From Chitinophagales bacterium (GTDB taxonomy: Bacteria; Bacteroidota; Bacteroidia; Chitinophagales; UBA10324), in NCBI GenBank assembly GCA_019694975.1, contig JAIBAY010000002.1, forward strand, positions 509,252-573,251: DNA of 64,000 bases, read 5' to 3'. Positions within the stretch are counted from its first letter, which is position 1. Every line of letters starts with the position of its first letter. This document shows positions 26,660-37,320 of this stretch, piece after piece. A program made the position numbers and the translations under genes. The notes beneath the pieces were generated by a model. That model was not told where the DNA came from, did not search any database, and saw nothing but the letters and a program-made list of their open reading frames with translations.

Positions 26660-27708
26660 TGTTTGAAGGGATCGCTGAGTCTATCATTTGTAATCAAACT
26701 GCTGTCGCTCAAAGATAGCAAAAACGATATGAGGGCTTGCCGGTCCGCTTCCTGTAAAGCGACAGTTTTCAATCTTACAGAGCGGTTACGGCTTGTCTGA
26801 TGCTGACCGATCTGAACATAATGTTCAATTACCTGACTCAACGTCCGCATGCTGCCATTGTGCATGTAAGGTGCAGTATAGGCCAGGTTGCGCAGTGTAG
26901 GTACCCTGAATTTTCCAATATCCGCAGGATCATGTGTGGCTTCAAACAATCCGCTGTCGGGCAATTCGAGTGCGGATGTGTTTTGAAATATTCCGGTATT
27001 GAAGTAAGCGGTATCATTTATTGTTGCATTGGTAAAAAAAATTCCCGCATGACAACTTCCGCAACCAACACTATCGCTGTAAAACAACCGCATGCCCTTC
27101 AGTTCCAGAGTGTCCAGTTTAGTTTCACCGGCTACATATTTATCGTATTCCGCATTGAGCGATTTAAACTGCAACATAAAATCCACGATACATTCTTGCA
27201 CTTCATCTATTGTATAAGGATGCTCTCTCTCCGGAAAAGCCTGAGGGAGTTGTGATCCATAATAAGTATCGCCAAGCAGGAAATTCTTCAGTGCGGCAAC
27301 ATCTTTCATAAATCCCATCTCTACAGGATGTTCATTAAACAATGGCACCTGCATTTGTGACTGAAGGCTGATAATGCGGTTGTCAGCCCATGTATAATAC
27401 CGGAGGCTTTCAAGATTAAAGAGCCCCGGTGAATTTCTTTTTAAGGGTACACCCTCTGCGCCCAGTGAAGTGCGGTAGCCGTCACTGAATGCATATCGCT
27501 GATCATGGCACGATGAACAGGATTTTATGCCATTTACTGACAACCGTTTATCATAAAACAAGTGCCGCCCTATTTCCCTGCGAAGTGAATCACTTTCGAT
27601 ACCTGAAGCCGAGGAATTAAAAATCCGTGCCGAGCAAAAAATGGAAGCCACTGCCAAGAGCCATGCATAAAGCAATACGCGAAAAATATGATTTATACTT
27701 ATAGTCAA
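26656..27708 (-). CDS. MauG/cytochrome c peroxidase-family di-haem protein
   Basis: 350 residues if started at the TTG at 27708, which gives a good signal peptide (TISINHIFRVLLYAWLLAVASIFCSA). The frame reaches a TTG at 27801, but the added part overlaps a promoter-like sequence. Two haem c sites: CSSCH at about 64-68 and CGSCH at about 216-220. Other family marks are TWADNRIISLQSQ, HPVEMG and RVPTLRNLAYTAPYMHNGSM near the C-terminus. Family members either reduce hydrogen peroxide or, as MauG does, oxidise residues of a partner protein to build a quinone cofactor. It overlaps the amine-oxidase-like gene by ATGA, so the two are translated together. Exported to the periplasm. Confidence 0.85.
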   Translation of the reverse strand: MTISINHIFRVLLYAWLLAVASIFCSARIFNSSASGIESDSLRREIGRHLFYDKRLSVNGIKSCSSCHDQRYAFSDGYRTSLGAEGVPLKRNSPGLFNLESLRYYTWADNRIISLQSQMQVPLFNEHPVEMGFMKDVAALKNFLLGDTYYGSQLPQAFPEREHPYTIDEVQECIVDFMLQFKSLNAEYDKYVAGETKLDTLELKGMRLFYSDSVGCGSCHAGIFFTNATINDTAYFNTGIFQNTSALELPDSGLFEATHDPADIGKFRVPTLRNLAYTAPYMHNGSMRTLSQVIEHYVQIGQHQTSRNRSVRLKTVALQEADRQALISFLLSLSDSSLITNDRLSDPFKQ

Positions 27709-27730
27709 TTTCCAATCAGAGAATTTACTG

Positions 27731-27755
27731 CAAAATAAAGCTATCTCGGTGGGGT
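27731..27755 (-). promoter_or_regulatory. Possible promoter of the di-haem operon
   Basis: Minus-strand TATTTTG (27737-27731), one base short of TAnnTTTG, lies 22 bases before the TTG start at 27708, with a TTG about 21 bases further upstream. The match is imperfect. Confidence 0.35.
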
Positions 27756-27911
27756 GCTCAATTTCAATTATTAATTTTTGAATGGAAAACCGCAGTATCA
27801 AACGTCACAGCATAAGATTTTTTAACATTTGCATCCATGACCATTAAGTGAAAGATTCCCTTATCTCAGGTTTTCATCAAACTAAGACGAGCGTAAAAAA
27901 ATGGTATAAAA

Positions 27912-27950
27912 TTAAAAACCCGCACAACTGATAACAATTGTGCGGGTTTT
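27912..27950 (-). terminator. Terminator of the 1.6-kilo-residue adhesin gene
   Basis: Long stem AACCCGCACAA with TTGTGCGGGTT around about ten bases, followed on the minus strand by TTTTTAATTTT. It starts 26 bases after the stop at 27976 and separates the adhesin from the di-haem operon. Confidence 0.8.
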
Positions 27951-27975
27951 GAATTGCTTAAAATTCAGGATATTT

Positions 27976-30900
27976 CTACTTAATCAGCATCACTTTCTGA
28001 TCAGCTTTAAAGTTACCATTGATCATTCTTACGAAGTACATTCCTGCTGACAACTGCTGCATGTTGAATGTTACGGTCTCATTGTCGCTGAGGTCATTGC
28101 CATTCAGATTCACTACACTCATCACCCTTCCATACATATCGAGCAGTTGAACCGTTACGGCACCTTCTTTCACATTCAGGATTGAGACATTCAGATTATC
28201 GGAAGCCGGATTAGGCCATGCATTGATGCTGATCGTATTAGCGTCATCCATCTTATCTCCATCCTGCATTTTCGGGCTGATGGTGATTTCCATCTTCTTC
28301 GCCGTATGCATACAGCCACTGGAAAGATCAGTAACATGGACGGAGTATGCGCCAGAAACACTTGCACAATAAGTGTTCTTGTCAGCAGCACCCGGAATAG
28401 CCACACCGTCCAACCGCCACTCGTAAGAGTAGTTCGGATTGTTTTTCGTGAACAGTTTCACGTTAGGAGCCTGACAAGCCGGTGTGTTCGGTTTCACCAC
28501 AATCTTCGCTTTCACAATCTTATACACCGTAACTGTCACTTCAGCCGTGGCAGTACAACCATCGGTGCCTGTTGCAGTAACAGTGTAAGTGGTTGTCTCT
28601 TTCACATTCGTAGTCGGAGTGGCAATAGCAGGGTCGTCTAAACCAGTTGCCGGAGACCAACTGTATGTAGCATCCTGGTCCGAAGATTCAGCATCTAACT
28701 TAACCGGTTCATTATGACATTTAGAAACATCAGGTCCTGCTTCTACGGTGATGGTACAAACATGCTCTCGCACATTGTATGGACCACCAGCTTTGAGACA
28801 TCCATTTTCATCCTTTACTGTTACTGAATACTCACCAGCGATGAGGTTCGTGCGGTCCTTTGTTGTTACACCATCATTCCAGAGATAGGTAAATCCGGGT
28901 GTACCACCATTAACCGTCAAACTTATAGAGCCATCTGATCCGCCAACCGTTGAAACATCAACCGTTACATCGTCAATTACAATCTCATCAGGTTCGCCAA
29001 CAGTGAAGCTTGTTGTAGACTTACAGCCCGTATTACCATCGGTTGCTGTTACCGTATAGGTGCCTGCTGATAAACCGCTGCGGTCTTCCGTCGTAGCGCC
29101 GTCATTCCACAGGAAGCTTACGTTGCCGCTCTGTGCGCCGCTCACCGTCAGGTCTATTGTTCCGTTGTTGTCGCCATGACACAGTGCATCCGTGCCGCTT
29201 ACATCAAGGCTGATCGTGCAACCCGGCTCATTCACCGTGAAGGTCTGTTCTGCCGAACAGCCATTGGCATCTGTCACCGTTACTGTATAAGTGCCTGATG
29301 ACAGGTTGCTGCGGTCTTCCGTCGTGGCACCGTCATTCCATTCATATGTATATCCGGGAGTGCCGCCACTTGGAGTTACATCGATTGATCCGTCGCTGCC
29401 ATTGGTTACCGTTACATCATCCACCGTACCGTTCATACCAAGCACTGCTGGTTCATCTACCGTGAAGCTCGTCGTAGCCGTACAGCCCGTATTACCATCG
29501 GTTGCTGTTACCGTATAGGTGCCTGCTGATAAACCGCTGCGGTCTTCCGTCGTAGCGCCGTCATTCCACAGGAAGCTTACGTTGCCGCTCTGTGCGCCGC
29601 TCACCGTCAGGTCTATTGTTCCGTTGTTGTCGCCATGACACAGTGCATCCGTGCCGCTTACATCAAGGCTGATCGTGCAGGAAGGCTGATCAACGATGAT
29701 ACTATTGCTTGCCTGGCATCCATGCGCGTCGGTAACGGTAACGGTATAGGTTCCCGCAATCAGTCCTGTAGCTGTTTGGGTTGTCTGACCATTGCTCCAG
29801 AGATAAGTATAACCGGCAGTTCCTCCACTTGGAGTTGCAGTTGCCGTACCGTTATTTCCACCAGTAGTTGTAACATCTGTTTTTGACATGCCTACACTTA
29901 AGGCACTGGGTTCGGATATTGTAACTGTGGTAGTAGCAGAACAATTTCCCTGATCAGTAGCAGTAACGGTATATGTTCCGGCGGAGAGTCCGCTGCGGTC
30001 TTCTGTTGTGGCGCCGTCGTTCCAGGCATATGTTACACTGCCTTGAGGGCCGGTAACTGTAACATTAATACTACCATTGTTTCCGCTAAAGCAAGATACA
30101 TCGCTGTGTGTGGCACTTACCTGAATCGTGCAGGAATGGAAACCAAAGTCCAACGTGTGATCATTCGCACCATCCAAACTTCCCGAAGTGAAGCTTACCT
30201 GCACGCGCCCGGAAGAAAGTACTCCATCATTATCACTCCAGTCTGAAACACCGCTTCCGGTTACATTGGCAGTTGTCGGATTCAATCCATTCAGCACACC
30301 TGAACCTGAGTTGTTAAATTGAGTTGATGAAATCTTCAATATATAATTTGTATTGGTTGCAATGCCTGTAGCACCGTTTTGATTTACATTGGCGCAATTG
30401 AGATAATAGTTACCGCTTGAATTGGTGGTGGCGGAACCCAAGAGTGTTGTTCCATTGGAAGCATATAATTCTACAATTACCCCTGAGATACCGCTTTCAT
30501 CAGCATCCTGAATACCATCACCATCCGTATCATTCCATACGCGGTTTCCGATTTCTGTACAGGGAAGATCCTCGAAAAAGGCAACATCACCCAATCCACC
30601 GCCTTTCAGCCAGGTACCATCACTCGGCGGGTTGCCAGAAGAGGAAGCATAAATCTGGTATCCATTTTCACTGTCTCCGGAAGTATTATTAAATGATTTT
30701 ACACCTGCACAATTAAAATCTGTCTGCGGATCAAAAACCGCACTCATCACCTGGTTGGTGCCAGCCAGCACGGCTACACCACCTAAAGCTGTTTCTTCAT
30801 GATCCGTTTCTGTATCACCATTATTATCATTGTAAAAAAACTCACCGCCATCCGGACCTTCTCCGTCGTTCTGCGTACTGTTCCGGTCGGAAGAGGTTTC

Positions 30901-32685
30901 TATTTTCCAGTCGCAGCTGCTATTTCTAAATGCTTTTAATATATCACCACCATTGAAGTTTTCATATATCGCCGTTGATGAGGGATTCGGGCCATAATTT
31001 CTCGCACCAATCTGGTTACCGGACCTGTCAATAAAACCGAGAATCATATTTCCACTTACGTCAAAATCGATATTGCCAAGTATTGCCTGCGGATAGGTAA
31101 GTTTAGATGCGCCGCTTCCACCTCCCATAGATTCCATCGCATTTATCCATGAGAGCCAATTACTGCGTTCCGGACAATCTGAGAAGTTAGTTGTGATTCC
31201 TTTTGGGTAATTAAGCGGGAATTGAAGTACGGGAGTAGATGAAATGGAGTTACCGTCGAATGACCAAACATAGGCAAACAAGTCAGTGTATTCAGGATTG
31301 CCTGAGTTATTGTCCACCGTTGCTGTGCCACCATTTTCGCCGGTGGTTACTGCACCAATGTAAACTTTGCCTTTATAGTAGTGTACAGCGAAGGGCCTTT
31401 GAACTCCTTTTCCGCCATCATAGAATCCTGTTCCATTATTACCTCCGGTATAAGTGTTGGCTGTGCCGAATTTGCCGATTTCCCATGTGCTGCGCAAAGG
31501 AGGATTGGGTATAGAATAACTGTTAACTGCTGTTACAGAAGTTGGGTTAGCTGCATCGTTCAATGTCAGCACATATAATTTCCGATCAAAAAGATTTATG
31601 ACATACAGATATTTTCCGTCTTCACTGACATCAATACCACCCAAACCCACCTTGCCAATCTGGCCAAAAGCGGCAGGATCATGTCCAGGTGATCCTAATC
31701 CTGAAGGTAAGCCGCGTTGTGTGTTATCGCCGATTACGCCAAGTCCGTTGCCAACATAAGAAACCGTGTTACTTCCGCTGCCAGACAATGAATAAGAAGT
31801 TCCTGATCCATAAGATACGCACCCGGAATTGCAACGTGTATAATAGCCGTGGGCATCCATATCATAGAACTGCACTACCTGGTCGTTTGCCGAAGGATCA
31901 ATTTTATAAATACCTCCGCTGCCCAATGGTCCGTATCCGCAATGTCTTTTCAGGGAAGCGGCTGCAAAAAGACGATCTGCCTGCTTGCTGTAAGCAAGCC
32001 CCCAAACAGAACCGACAGCGCTTTGCTTAACAAGGTTATTAGGTGACGTGGTTCCTGTTGCCGTGTAGTTAAAAGAAACTATTGCCCCGCTGGTTCCTGT
32101 GGTACCACCTCCAAGCGGGTTACCATTTTTGGCTACCGGAACATACACTTTCGGATTTGTAGTGGACGCATAATTTTCTGGGTTGTTAAGGGCAAAATTT
32201 ACGTTTGAAGCGCCACCGCTTACAAACTGCACCCCTGAACCATAAACACTGCCGGAATAGCCGCTGAAATCATACCCCTTGTCGAGGTTACAGTTAGGCG
32301 TTGCCGCTGATGGAATCACAAATTCTAACCTGACTTTAGTTCCTGAAGCTACCGAACCGGTATTGCTACCCGGTGTTCCATTATAGGTGCTGCCGCTGGC
32401 AGGAATACTATAGGTGCCAGAGGAGCCGGTGGTATAGGATGCAACAAGGGCATCAGTAGCATTGTAGGCATTCACAATGATACCCTGCACACCCGGTTCA
32501 AGATTAGGTGTGGCAGTTCCTTTCGTGCCGTTATTATTAAAATCGCGGAAGGCAGTTCCTGAAATCTGCGCAAGGATATTGCCTGTGTTCATGATTAACA
32601 AAACGCCTATCAACAATACGAAATGACCATATTGTTGCGCTTTGTACAAGTTGCTTTTGCGTCGGTTTAGAAATGTGTTCATCAT
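27976..32685 (-). CDS. Giant SprB-repeat adhesin, paralogue of the 17.8-23.6 kb gene
   Basis: 1569 residues from the ATG at 32685; an ATG at 32784 is in frame but would put about 50 residues before the signal peptide ([20 protein letters not shown]). The layout equals that of the other adhesin: SdrD_B-like domain ([15 protein letters not shown]), propeller-like middle ([16 protein letters not shown]), a second SdrD_B-like domain ([20 protein letters not shown]), fewer SprB repeats (about six), PKD-like domain, Ig-like segment and type A sorting domain. The C-terminal 250 residues are almost the same in both proteins, also at DNA level. Surface adhesion is the likely role. It lies upstream of the di-haem operon, separated by a terminator. 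Confidence 0.9.
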   Translation of the reverse strand: MMNTFLNRRKSNLYKAQQYGHFVLLIGVLLIMNTGNILAQISGTAFRDFNNNGTKGTATPNLEPGVQGIIVNAYNATDALVASYTTGSSGTYSIPASGSTYNGTPGSNTGSVASGTKVRLEFVIPSAATPNCNLDKGYDFSGYSGSVYGSGVQFVSGGASNVNFALNNPENYASTTNPKVYVPVAKNGNPLGGGTTGTSGAIVSFNYTATGTTSPNNLVKQSAVGSVWGLAYSKQADRLFAAASLKRHCGYGPLGSGGIYKIDPSANDQVVQFYDMDAHGYYTRCNSGCVSYGSGTSYSLSGSGSNTVSYVGNGLGVIGDNTQRGLPSGLGSPGHDPAAFGQIGKVGLGGIDVSEDGKYLYVINLFDRKLYVLTLNDAANPTSVTAVNSYSIPNPPLRSTWEIGKFGTANTYTGGNNGTGFYDGGKGVQRPFAVHYYKGKVYIGAVTTGENGGTATVDNNSGNPEYTDLFAYVWSFDGNSISSTPVLQFPLNYPKGITTNFSDCPERSNWLSWINAMESMGGGSGASKLTYPQAILGNIDFDVSGNMILGFIDRSGNQIGARNYGPNPSSTAIYENFNGGDILKAFRNSSCDWKIETSSDRNSTQNDGEGPDGGEFFYNDNNGDTETDHEETALGGVAVLAGTNQVMSAVFDPQTDFNCAGVKSFNNTSGDSENGYQIYASSSGNPPSDGTWLKGGGLGDVAFFEDLPCTEIGNRVWNDTDGDGIQDADESGISGVIVELYASNGTTLLGSATTNSSGNYYLNCANVNQNGATGIATNTNYILKISSTQFNNSGSGVLNGLNPTTANVTGSGVSDWSDNDGVLSSGRVQVSFTSGSLDGANDHTLDFGFHSCTIQVSATHSDVSCFSGNNGSINVTVTGPQGSVTYAWNDGATTEDRSGLSAGTYTVTATDQGNCSATTTVTISEPSALSVGMSKTDVTTTGGNNGTATATPSGGTAGYTYLWSNGQTTQTATGLIAGTYTVTVTDAHGCQASNSIIVDQPSCTISLDVSGTDALCHGDNNGTIDLTVSGAQSGNVSFLWNDGATTEDRSGLSAGTYTVTATDGNTGCTATTSFTVDEPAVLGMNGTVDDVTVTNGSDGSIDVTPSGGTPGYTYEWNDGATTEDRSNLSSGTYTVTVTDANGCSAEQTFTVNEPGCTISLDVSGTDALCHGDNNGTIDLTVSGAQSGNVSFLWNDGATTEDRSGLSAGTYTVTATDGNTGCKSTTSFTVGEPDEIVIDDVTVDVSTVGGSDGSISLTVNGGTPGFTYLWNDGVTTKDRTNLIAGEYSVTVKDENGCLKAGGPYNVREHVCTITVEAGPDVSKCHNEPVKLDAESSDQDATYSWSPATGLDDPAIATPTTNVKETTTYTVTATGTDGCTATAEVTVTVYKIVKAKIVVKPNTPACQAPNVKLFTKNNPNYSYEWRLDGVAIPGAADKNTYCASVSGAYSVHVTDLSSGCMHTAKKMEITISPKMQDGDKMDDANTISINAWPNPASDNLNVSILNVKEGAVTVQLLDMYGRVMSVVNLNGNDLSDNETVTFNMQQLSAGMYFVRMINGNFKADQKVMLIK
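29023..29220. repeat. 198-bp repeat, copy 1 of 2, in the second adhesin
   Basis: The stretch is repeated, apparently without a mismatch, at 29482-29679, 459 bp away. It codes for one SprB repeat with [18 protein letters not shown]. Confidence 0.8.
29482..29679. repeat. 198-bp repeat, copy 2 of 2, in the second adhesin
   Basis: Second copy of the 29023-29220 repeat. A different SprB repeat sits between the copies, so the duplicated unit is two repeats (153 codons), the same scale as the 151-codon unit of the paralogue. Confidence 0.8.
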
Positions 32686-33361
32686 TGATTTGATTTTAGA
32701 TAAATTATTGAAGAAGCCCTGGATAATGGAGCATCCATTACCGTTCCATTGAAAACAAATATTCACGTAATGCAAAAAGAGCATTGTAGAATTTCGACTA
32801 CATTCAGATTTTTTTGTACGCGTCTATCGTCTTTCAAATAGATCTCCCTATGAAGCGCAAAAATGAGGTAGTAAGATTTAATCATAAATTGGCATGAAAT
32901 AAATACCCCACGACCATGCCTTTTACGGATTACAAATTGCCTGAATTCAATAATTATCTGAAACACCCACATTAATCTTGTGATTCAAGTAAAAGCGATA
33001 ATGGCGTAAAATCTGTAAAGCATGAATTATTGTCTGGAGACCACTTTCGTTTTCCGGGTATCAGGCTAAAATGCTACAGTGGTGCATGAAGACGCTGTAC
33101 TGGGCTATTTCGTTCGGTAACAAACGAATGAAGAATGCCGATCCGGATTTTGGGAATATGAGCACCTTAAATTGATACTGTGCATTTCAATTGATAATGG
33201 CAGTTTCCGTTTTGACTGCGAAACTGATTTAAAGAAACACCACTGCAGATGGAGACAAAAAACAGGTATCAGAAAATTTCAGAAATGCAATTCATTGAAT
33301 ATTCAAGATGGTGTGCGTTAGCAATACAAATGATCAGTTTTTTGTAATGTAACCATACTCA
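32686..33361. other. Intergenic region, no gene recognised
   Basis: About 675 bp. It holds a 69-residue minus-strand open frame (32763-32972) without family resemblance. Between 33030 and 33260 there are repeated words such as CCACTTTCGTTTTCCG that faintly recall ends of IS21-type elements, but no transposase remnant was found. The adhesin promoter should be in the first 100 bp. Confidence 0.35.
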
Positions 33362-36300
33362 TTATTCCGAAAAGGAAACGGTTGCAGGGCTGGATTCAAA
33401 TCTCAACTGCACCCTTGTTCCTTTTCCTTCCTCACTTTGCACCGTAAAATTGCCATTGATCAACGGCAATAAATCCTTGATCAACAGGTAACCAAGACCG
33501 CTGCCGCCAAAATCATTTTCCGTATAACCGCTCCTGAGCAGCTGTTCGGCCGTTGGCTCATTGATTCGCTCAAGAATCTGTTGCGGAATGCCATTGCCAT
33601 TGTCGGTTATCTCTATGAGAAAATGCGTTGTTTCATCCGTAGCAGTTACTTTGATTATGCCGTTCCGTGTATGTTTAATAGCATTAGAAAGAATGTTGTA
33701 TAATATAATATTCAGCAATTGCGCATCCGTTCGGAAAATCAGGTCTTCGGAAACGGCATTGGTCATTTGATTTTGTCTCACCCGCGACAGTTCCTTCAGC
33801 CGTTCGAACAATTCATCAACCAGTGAAAACAGCGGCACATGCGAAATCTGCACCGAGATGCGCTGATTCTGCAGGTTGATCCATTCCAGTATATTGGAAG
33901 CATTGTCATGCAGTTTAAAGGTAGCATTCTGAATATCCCCTAACGTTTGAGTCAGCAATTGACCATCGTCGTTCTTTCGCTGCACTGCCATTTTAGCGGA
34001 AAGACCGATAAACCGGAGGGGTGTGATAATGTCGTGTGAAAGAATAGAGATCAGCTTGTTTTTAACTGTGATCGATTGCTGCAAACTTTTCTGTGATACT
34101 GCAAGATTTTCATTGGCATGCATCAACTCGCCTGTTCGTTGCTTGATTATCGATTCTAGACGGTTATTCCTGCTTATGATGTTACGGGCATAGATGTGTG
34201 TTGCCAGCCAGAACAGGCCGACCAATAAAAGTATAATCAGCACAATAAACCACCAGGTCTGATAATAATACGGAGCTACATAAATGGATAAATCCAGATA
34301 TACCCAATCGCCGGCGTCGAAGCCGGATCGTTTCCGAAAACTGATCTTATGACTTCCAAAAGGAAGTTTTAACACAACTAAGCTGCGTTGGTTTTTATGC
34401 AACGGCATCCATTGTTCAGGGTTTCCGTCAATGCGATAATCCAGCCATATATTTTCTTCCGCCCCCCAATAAGGCGTTGAGAAAAAAATTTCGACCTGCC
34501 GGTAATAACAATCAAGCTCCAGGACTGATGTAGCCGGTATCCTCGTGCCATTCACCAAAATTGCATCTATAAAAATTGAGGCTGTTGAAAGCATGGCAGG
34601 TGTATTCTCCGGTTTAAAATAGACCAATCCTTCCATCGTGGGAAGTGTAACAGTACCATTGGCAAGTTTAGCATAGGAAGGTGAGCAGCCGCCGTTAAAT
34701 TCATCCAGGGTAATCCCGTCTTTCACACTGTACCTATAGTAGTAAACCGGAAAAGTTGAATCAGCTAAGAATTGCTGAAAGCTGCTTAGTTTGGTTTTAT
34801 ATAGACCCCTATTGCTTGTCATCCAGACATATCCGAGACTGTCATCGAAAAAAGCGTGAACATCCTTTAATCCGCCATAGCGGTCAAGCGGTGCCTTAAT
34901 AAGCTTGTTGTCCTTCCACAGATAAAAACCACCGTCATAGGTTCCGATAAAAACAATATCGCTGATCATTTCCAATGTTCGAACACAAACGCCATCGAGT
35001 GTATGCAAGGCATCCCTTTCAAAAGTAACCGGATTCAAAAAGTAAACGCCATGGCCGCTGCCTACCATCAGCCTTCCCGAAACACGGTGAAGGCTGTAGG
35101 TTGGATCTCCCGCATCCGGGTGCAACATCGTAACGGAATCATCTTTAATATAACCCAAGCCACTTTGTGAACCCACCCAAATCTTATCGCTGTCTTCATA
35201 GAATACATTGATTTCGGTTTTGACTTTTTTTGCGATCGCCTTCCTTACCTGACTCATTTCATCATAGCGGAAAATACTGTCCTGGTAAGCATACCAGATA
35301 TAACCCTTCGAATCACGCATCATGGCAAAGCTTTCATACGGTCCAATAACACTATGGCCAATTTGACCTGTCCGCGCATCAAATATCCTGTTGTTGGTAG
35401 TCAGAACCCTGTAGCTATCCAGCGGAAACTGTACATAATAGACGTTACCCATGGAAGCGGGGGCTGAACCGGAGTTGACCTGAACGGTCTTCAGCAAATT
35501 CTTATGAAACAGGAATAACCCTTTTGAATCCGTACCTATTGCAATATTGGAGCCTGTGGCATCAACGGCTACCGCATTGATTACACAGCCTGAGGGCAGG
35601 CCGTCTGTAATAAGTTCATAGTTGAATTGACCGGCTTCATCACTTGCGGACAACCGGTACAATGAACTGCCACTGATGATGTAACTCTCGCGGAATGGAG
35701 AACTGCAAAAAAAAGTATATTCAAAATAAGGATTTACAGAAAGATGATCCCAGTCGCTGCCATTGACATGGCAACTGCTGATACTGCCGTTATTGACATC
35801 AATTTTGAATAATCGATGCTGATGGTCGACGAATAAAAATTGACCGTTAACCATAAGATAGCCGACAGGTTTATAAGAATCATTCGCGAATGATTTAACA
35901 AAGGTTGTATTATGAAACAGCATTGGTTCCTTCCATCCAATCAGGATAAAGCTACTGTCGCCAAGCGGAAACATGGTGACGAATTGCCGTTCAGGATTAT
36001 TGATATATTGCTGTACCACCCTTTCATTGACAACATGATTAAACACCTTTGAATCGGGTATAGCACCTTTTATCCATGTACTTGGCCTGCTTTCTCCATT
36101 ATCATTTTCAAGCTCACGCAGTTTTCCTCCTTCATAGGTAAAAAGGCCAGCTACTGAACTTTGTACAAATACATCTTCATCCAGTGTTTTAAGAATCCGG
36201 TTGCCACGATCCATTGACAGTTCAGGGTTACTGAGCACATCCATAACTTTCATGGCTGAGCCATCAAACCTCACAATGCCTCCTTCTGTCGACATCCATA

Positions 36301-36451
36301 GATATCCTGCCTTGTCAAACTCCATTGAGGTTATACTATTTTGGGGTAATCCGTTTTGAGAAGTATAATGATCAATATAGAAAGCCTGCTGCCCAAAAAC
36401 GGGCAACAGGTAAATGCTGAAAAGCAGCGCCGTGAAGCAGGATTGTAACAT
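33362..36451 (-). CDS. Large sensor histidine kinase with periplasmic propeller and Y_Y_Y-type domain
   Basis: 1029 residues from the ATG at 36451; the in-frame TTG at 36469 is less likely. Signal peptide or first anchor at about 1-20, then two propellers of reg_prop repeats (YTSQNGLPQNSITSM, GYLWMSTEGGIVRFDG) to about 600, a Y_Y_Y-like domain (YRIDGNPEQWMPL) to about 725 and a membrane helix at about 734-752. The kinase part has the phospho-acceptor His806 (LSHDIITPLRF), an N-box (NAIKHTRNG) and G-boxes (DNGNGIP, GGSGLGY). Unlike hybrid kinases it has no receiver or DNA-binding domain; the regulator gene lies 49 bases upstream. Such sensors often respond to glycans, but here no carbohydrate genes are adjacent. 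Confidence 0.92.
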   Translation of the reverse strand: MLQSCFTALLFSIYLLPVFGQQAFYIDHYTSQNGLPQNSITSMEFDKAGYLWMSTEGGIVRFDGSAMKVMDVLSNPELSMDRGNRILKTLDEDVFVQSSVAGLFTYEGGKLRELENDNGESRPSTWIKGAIPDSKVFNHVVNERVVQQYINNPERQFVTMFPLGDSSFILIGWKEPMLFHNTTFVKSFANDSYKPVGYLMVNGQFLFVDHQHRLFKIDVNNGSISSCHVNGSDWDHLSVNPYFEYTFFCSSPFRESYIISGSSLYRLSASDEAGQFNYELITDGLPSGCVINAVAVDATGSNIAIGTDSKGLFLFHKNLLKTVQVNSGSAPASMGNVYYVQFPLDSYRVLTTNNRIFDARTGQIGHSVIGPYESFAMMRDSKGYIWYAYQDSIFRYDEMSQVRKAIAKKVKTEINVFYEDSDKIWVGSQSGLGYIKDDSVTMLHPDAGDPTYSLHRVSGRLMVGSGHGVYFLNPVTFERDALHTLDGVCVRTLEMISDIVFIGTYDGGFYLWKDNKLIKAPLDRYGGLKDVHAFFDDSLGYVWMTSNRGLYKTKLSSFQQFLADSTFPVYYYRYSVKDGITLDEFNGGCSPSYAKLANGTVTLPTMEGLVYFKPENTPAMLSTASIFIDAILVNGTRIPATSVLELDCYYRQVEIFFSTPYWGAEENIWLDYRIDGNPEQWMPLHKNQRSLVVLKLPFGSHKISFRKRSGFDAGDWVYLDLSIYVAPYYYQTWWFIVLIILLLVGLFWLATHIYARNIISRNNRLESIIKQRTGELMHANENLAVSQKSLQQSITVKNKLISILSHDIITPLRFIGLSAKMAVQRKNDDGQLLTQTLGDIQNATFKLHDNASNILEWINLQNQRISVQISHVPLFSLVDELFERLKELSRVRQNQMTNAVSEDLIFRTDAQLLNIILYNILSNAIKHTRNGIIKVTATDETTHFLIEITDNGNGIPQQILERINEPTAEQLLRSGYTENDFGGSGLGYLLIKDLLPLINGNFTVQSEEGKGTRVQLRFESSPATVSFSE

Positions 36452-36500
36452 TGGTGAGTCGTGCTTCAATATAAGCCGATTTCACAATAAATGCATTGGT

Positions 36501-37142
36501 TCAGCCCTGGAAATGATAGATGCGGGCTATATTCTGTAATTCAATTAAATTATTCACTCCGATCTTATCAAAGATCCTGGCTTTATACGTTGCCACGGTT
36601 GTTGATTTGATATTCAATTGCCCGGCAATCTCCTTCACGCCTTTGCCGATTAGCAGGTTATTCAGTACTACCATTTCCCTTTCTGAAAGATTATCGAAAG
36701 GATGCTGGCTGTCATTGCCTTTGGCAGATTCCTGTTGCAGCTGATCTTTCAGCTTATCACTGGTAAATGTTCGCCCGAGCAGGAAAAGATTAAGTGCTCT
36801 GATTACCTCGCTTTCACTGCTTTGCTTGCTCAGGAATCCGGCAGCACCCATCTGCAACAGGCGTTTGCCAAAAATCTCTTCCGGGCTCATAGAATAGATG
36901 AGAATCAGTAAATCCGGATACTGTGCTTTCAGGTTCGGAAAAATATTCATGACATTACAGTCCTGCAGCTGGAGGTCGAGGATCAGATGTGTATATGATT
37001 GCTGCCCGAGACGGAAATATAACTCCCTGCAGTTCTCCGCTTCATCAATGGTGAAATTGGTGAACTGTGATTCCAAAATGAATTTCATCCCGACGCGGAT
37101 GATGGAATGGTCATCAGCAATAAGTATTTTCGGGTTATTCAT
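36501..37142 (-). CDS. NarL/LuxR-type response regulator
   Basis: 213 residues. Receiver domain about 5-120, with acidic pocket AD-D at 10-11 and the phospho-acceptor Asp56 (HLILDLQLQD). C-terminal LuxR-type helix-turn-helix about 150-208 (LSEREMVVLNNLLIGKGVKEIA, TTVATYKARIFDKIGV). It is transcribed first in a two-gene operon with the large kinase, its likely partner. A TACTTTG near the start may belong to its promoter. Target genes are unknown. ATG at 37142. Confidence 0.93.
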   Translation of the reverse strand: MNNPKILIADDHSIIRVGMKFILESQFTNFTIDEAENCRELYFRLGQQSYTHLILDLQLQDCNVMNIFPNLKAQYPDLLILIYSMSPEEIFGKRLLQMGAAGFLSKQSSESEVIRALNLFLLGRTFTSDKLKDQLQQESAKGNDSQHPFDNLSEREMVVLNNLLIGKGVKEIAGQLNIKSTTVATYKARIFDKIGVNNLIELQNIARIYHFQG

Positions 37143-37320
37143 TGGTCAAAGTATCTTAACGGAGCATGCAAACTTACATAGATGCCTTAATGATGAAGTA
37201 GAAGTTATACTACACAATTTGTCAATCAACTTCACGTCATCTGATACTCAGTAAAGGTTAACCAGTTTTGATTTTCCACTGATTTTCCGGATTCCTCCGG
37301 CATGCTTAATGCTATACGCA

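Noticed and set aside
26656..27708. MbnH/MbnP-type pair (di-haem enzyme plus copper-binding partner)
   Set aside because: The partner gene does not look like MbnP in length or motifs; it fits the amine oxidase layout better.
32763..32972. 69-residue minus-strand open frame upstream of the second adhesin
   Set aside because: Overlaps the probable leader, has no family resemblance and no promoter.
33030..33260. Remnant of an IS21-type element end
   Set aside because: Only short words such as CCACTTTCGTTTTCCG recall such ends; no transposase fragment, target duplication or matching opposite end was found.
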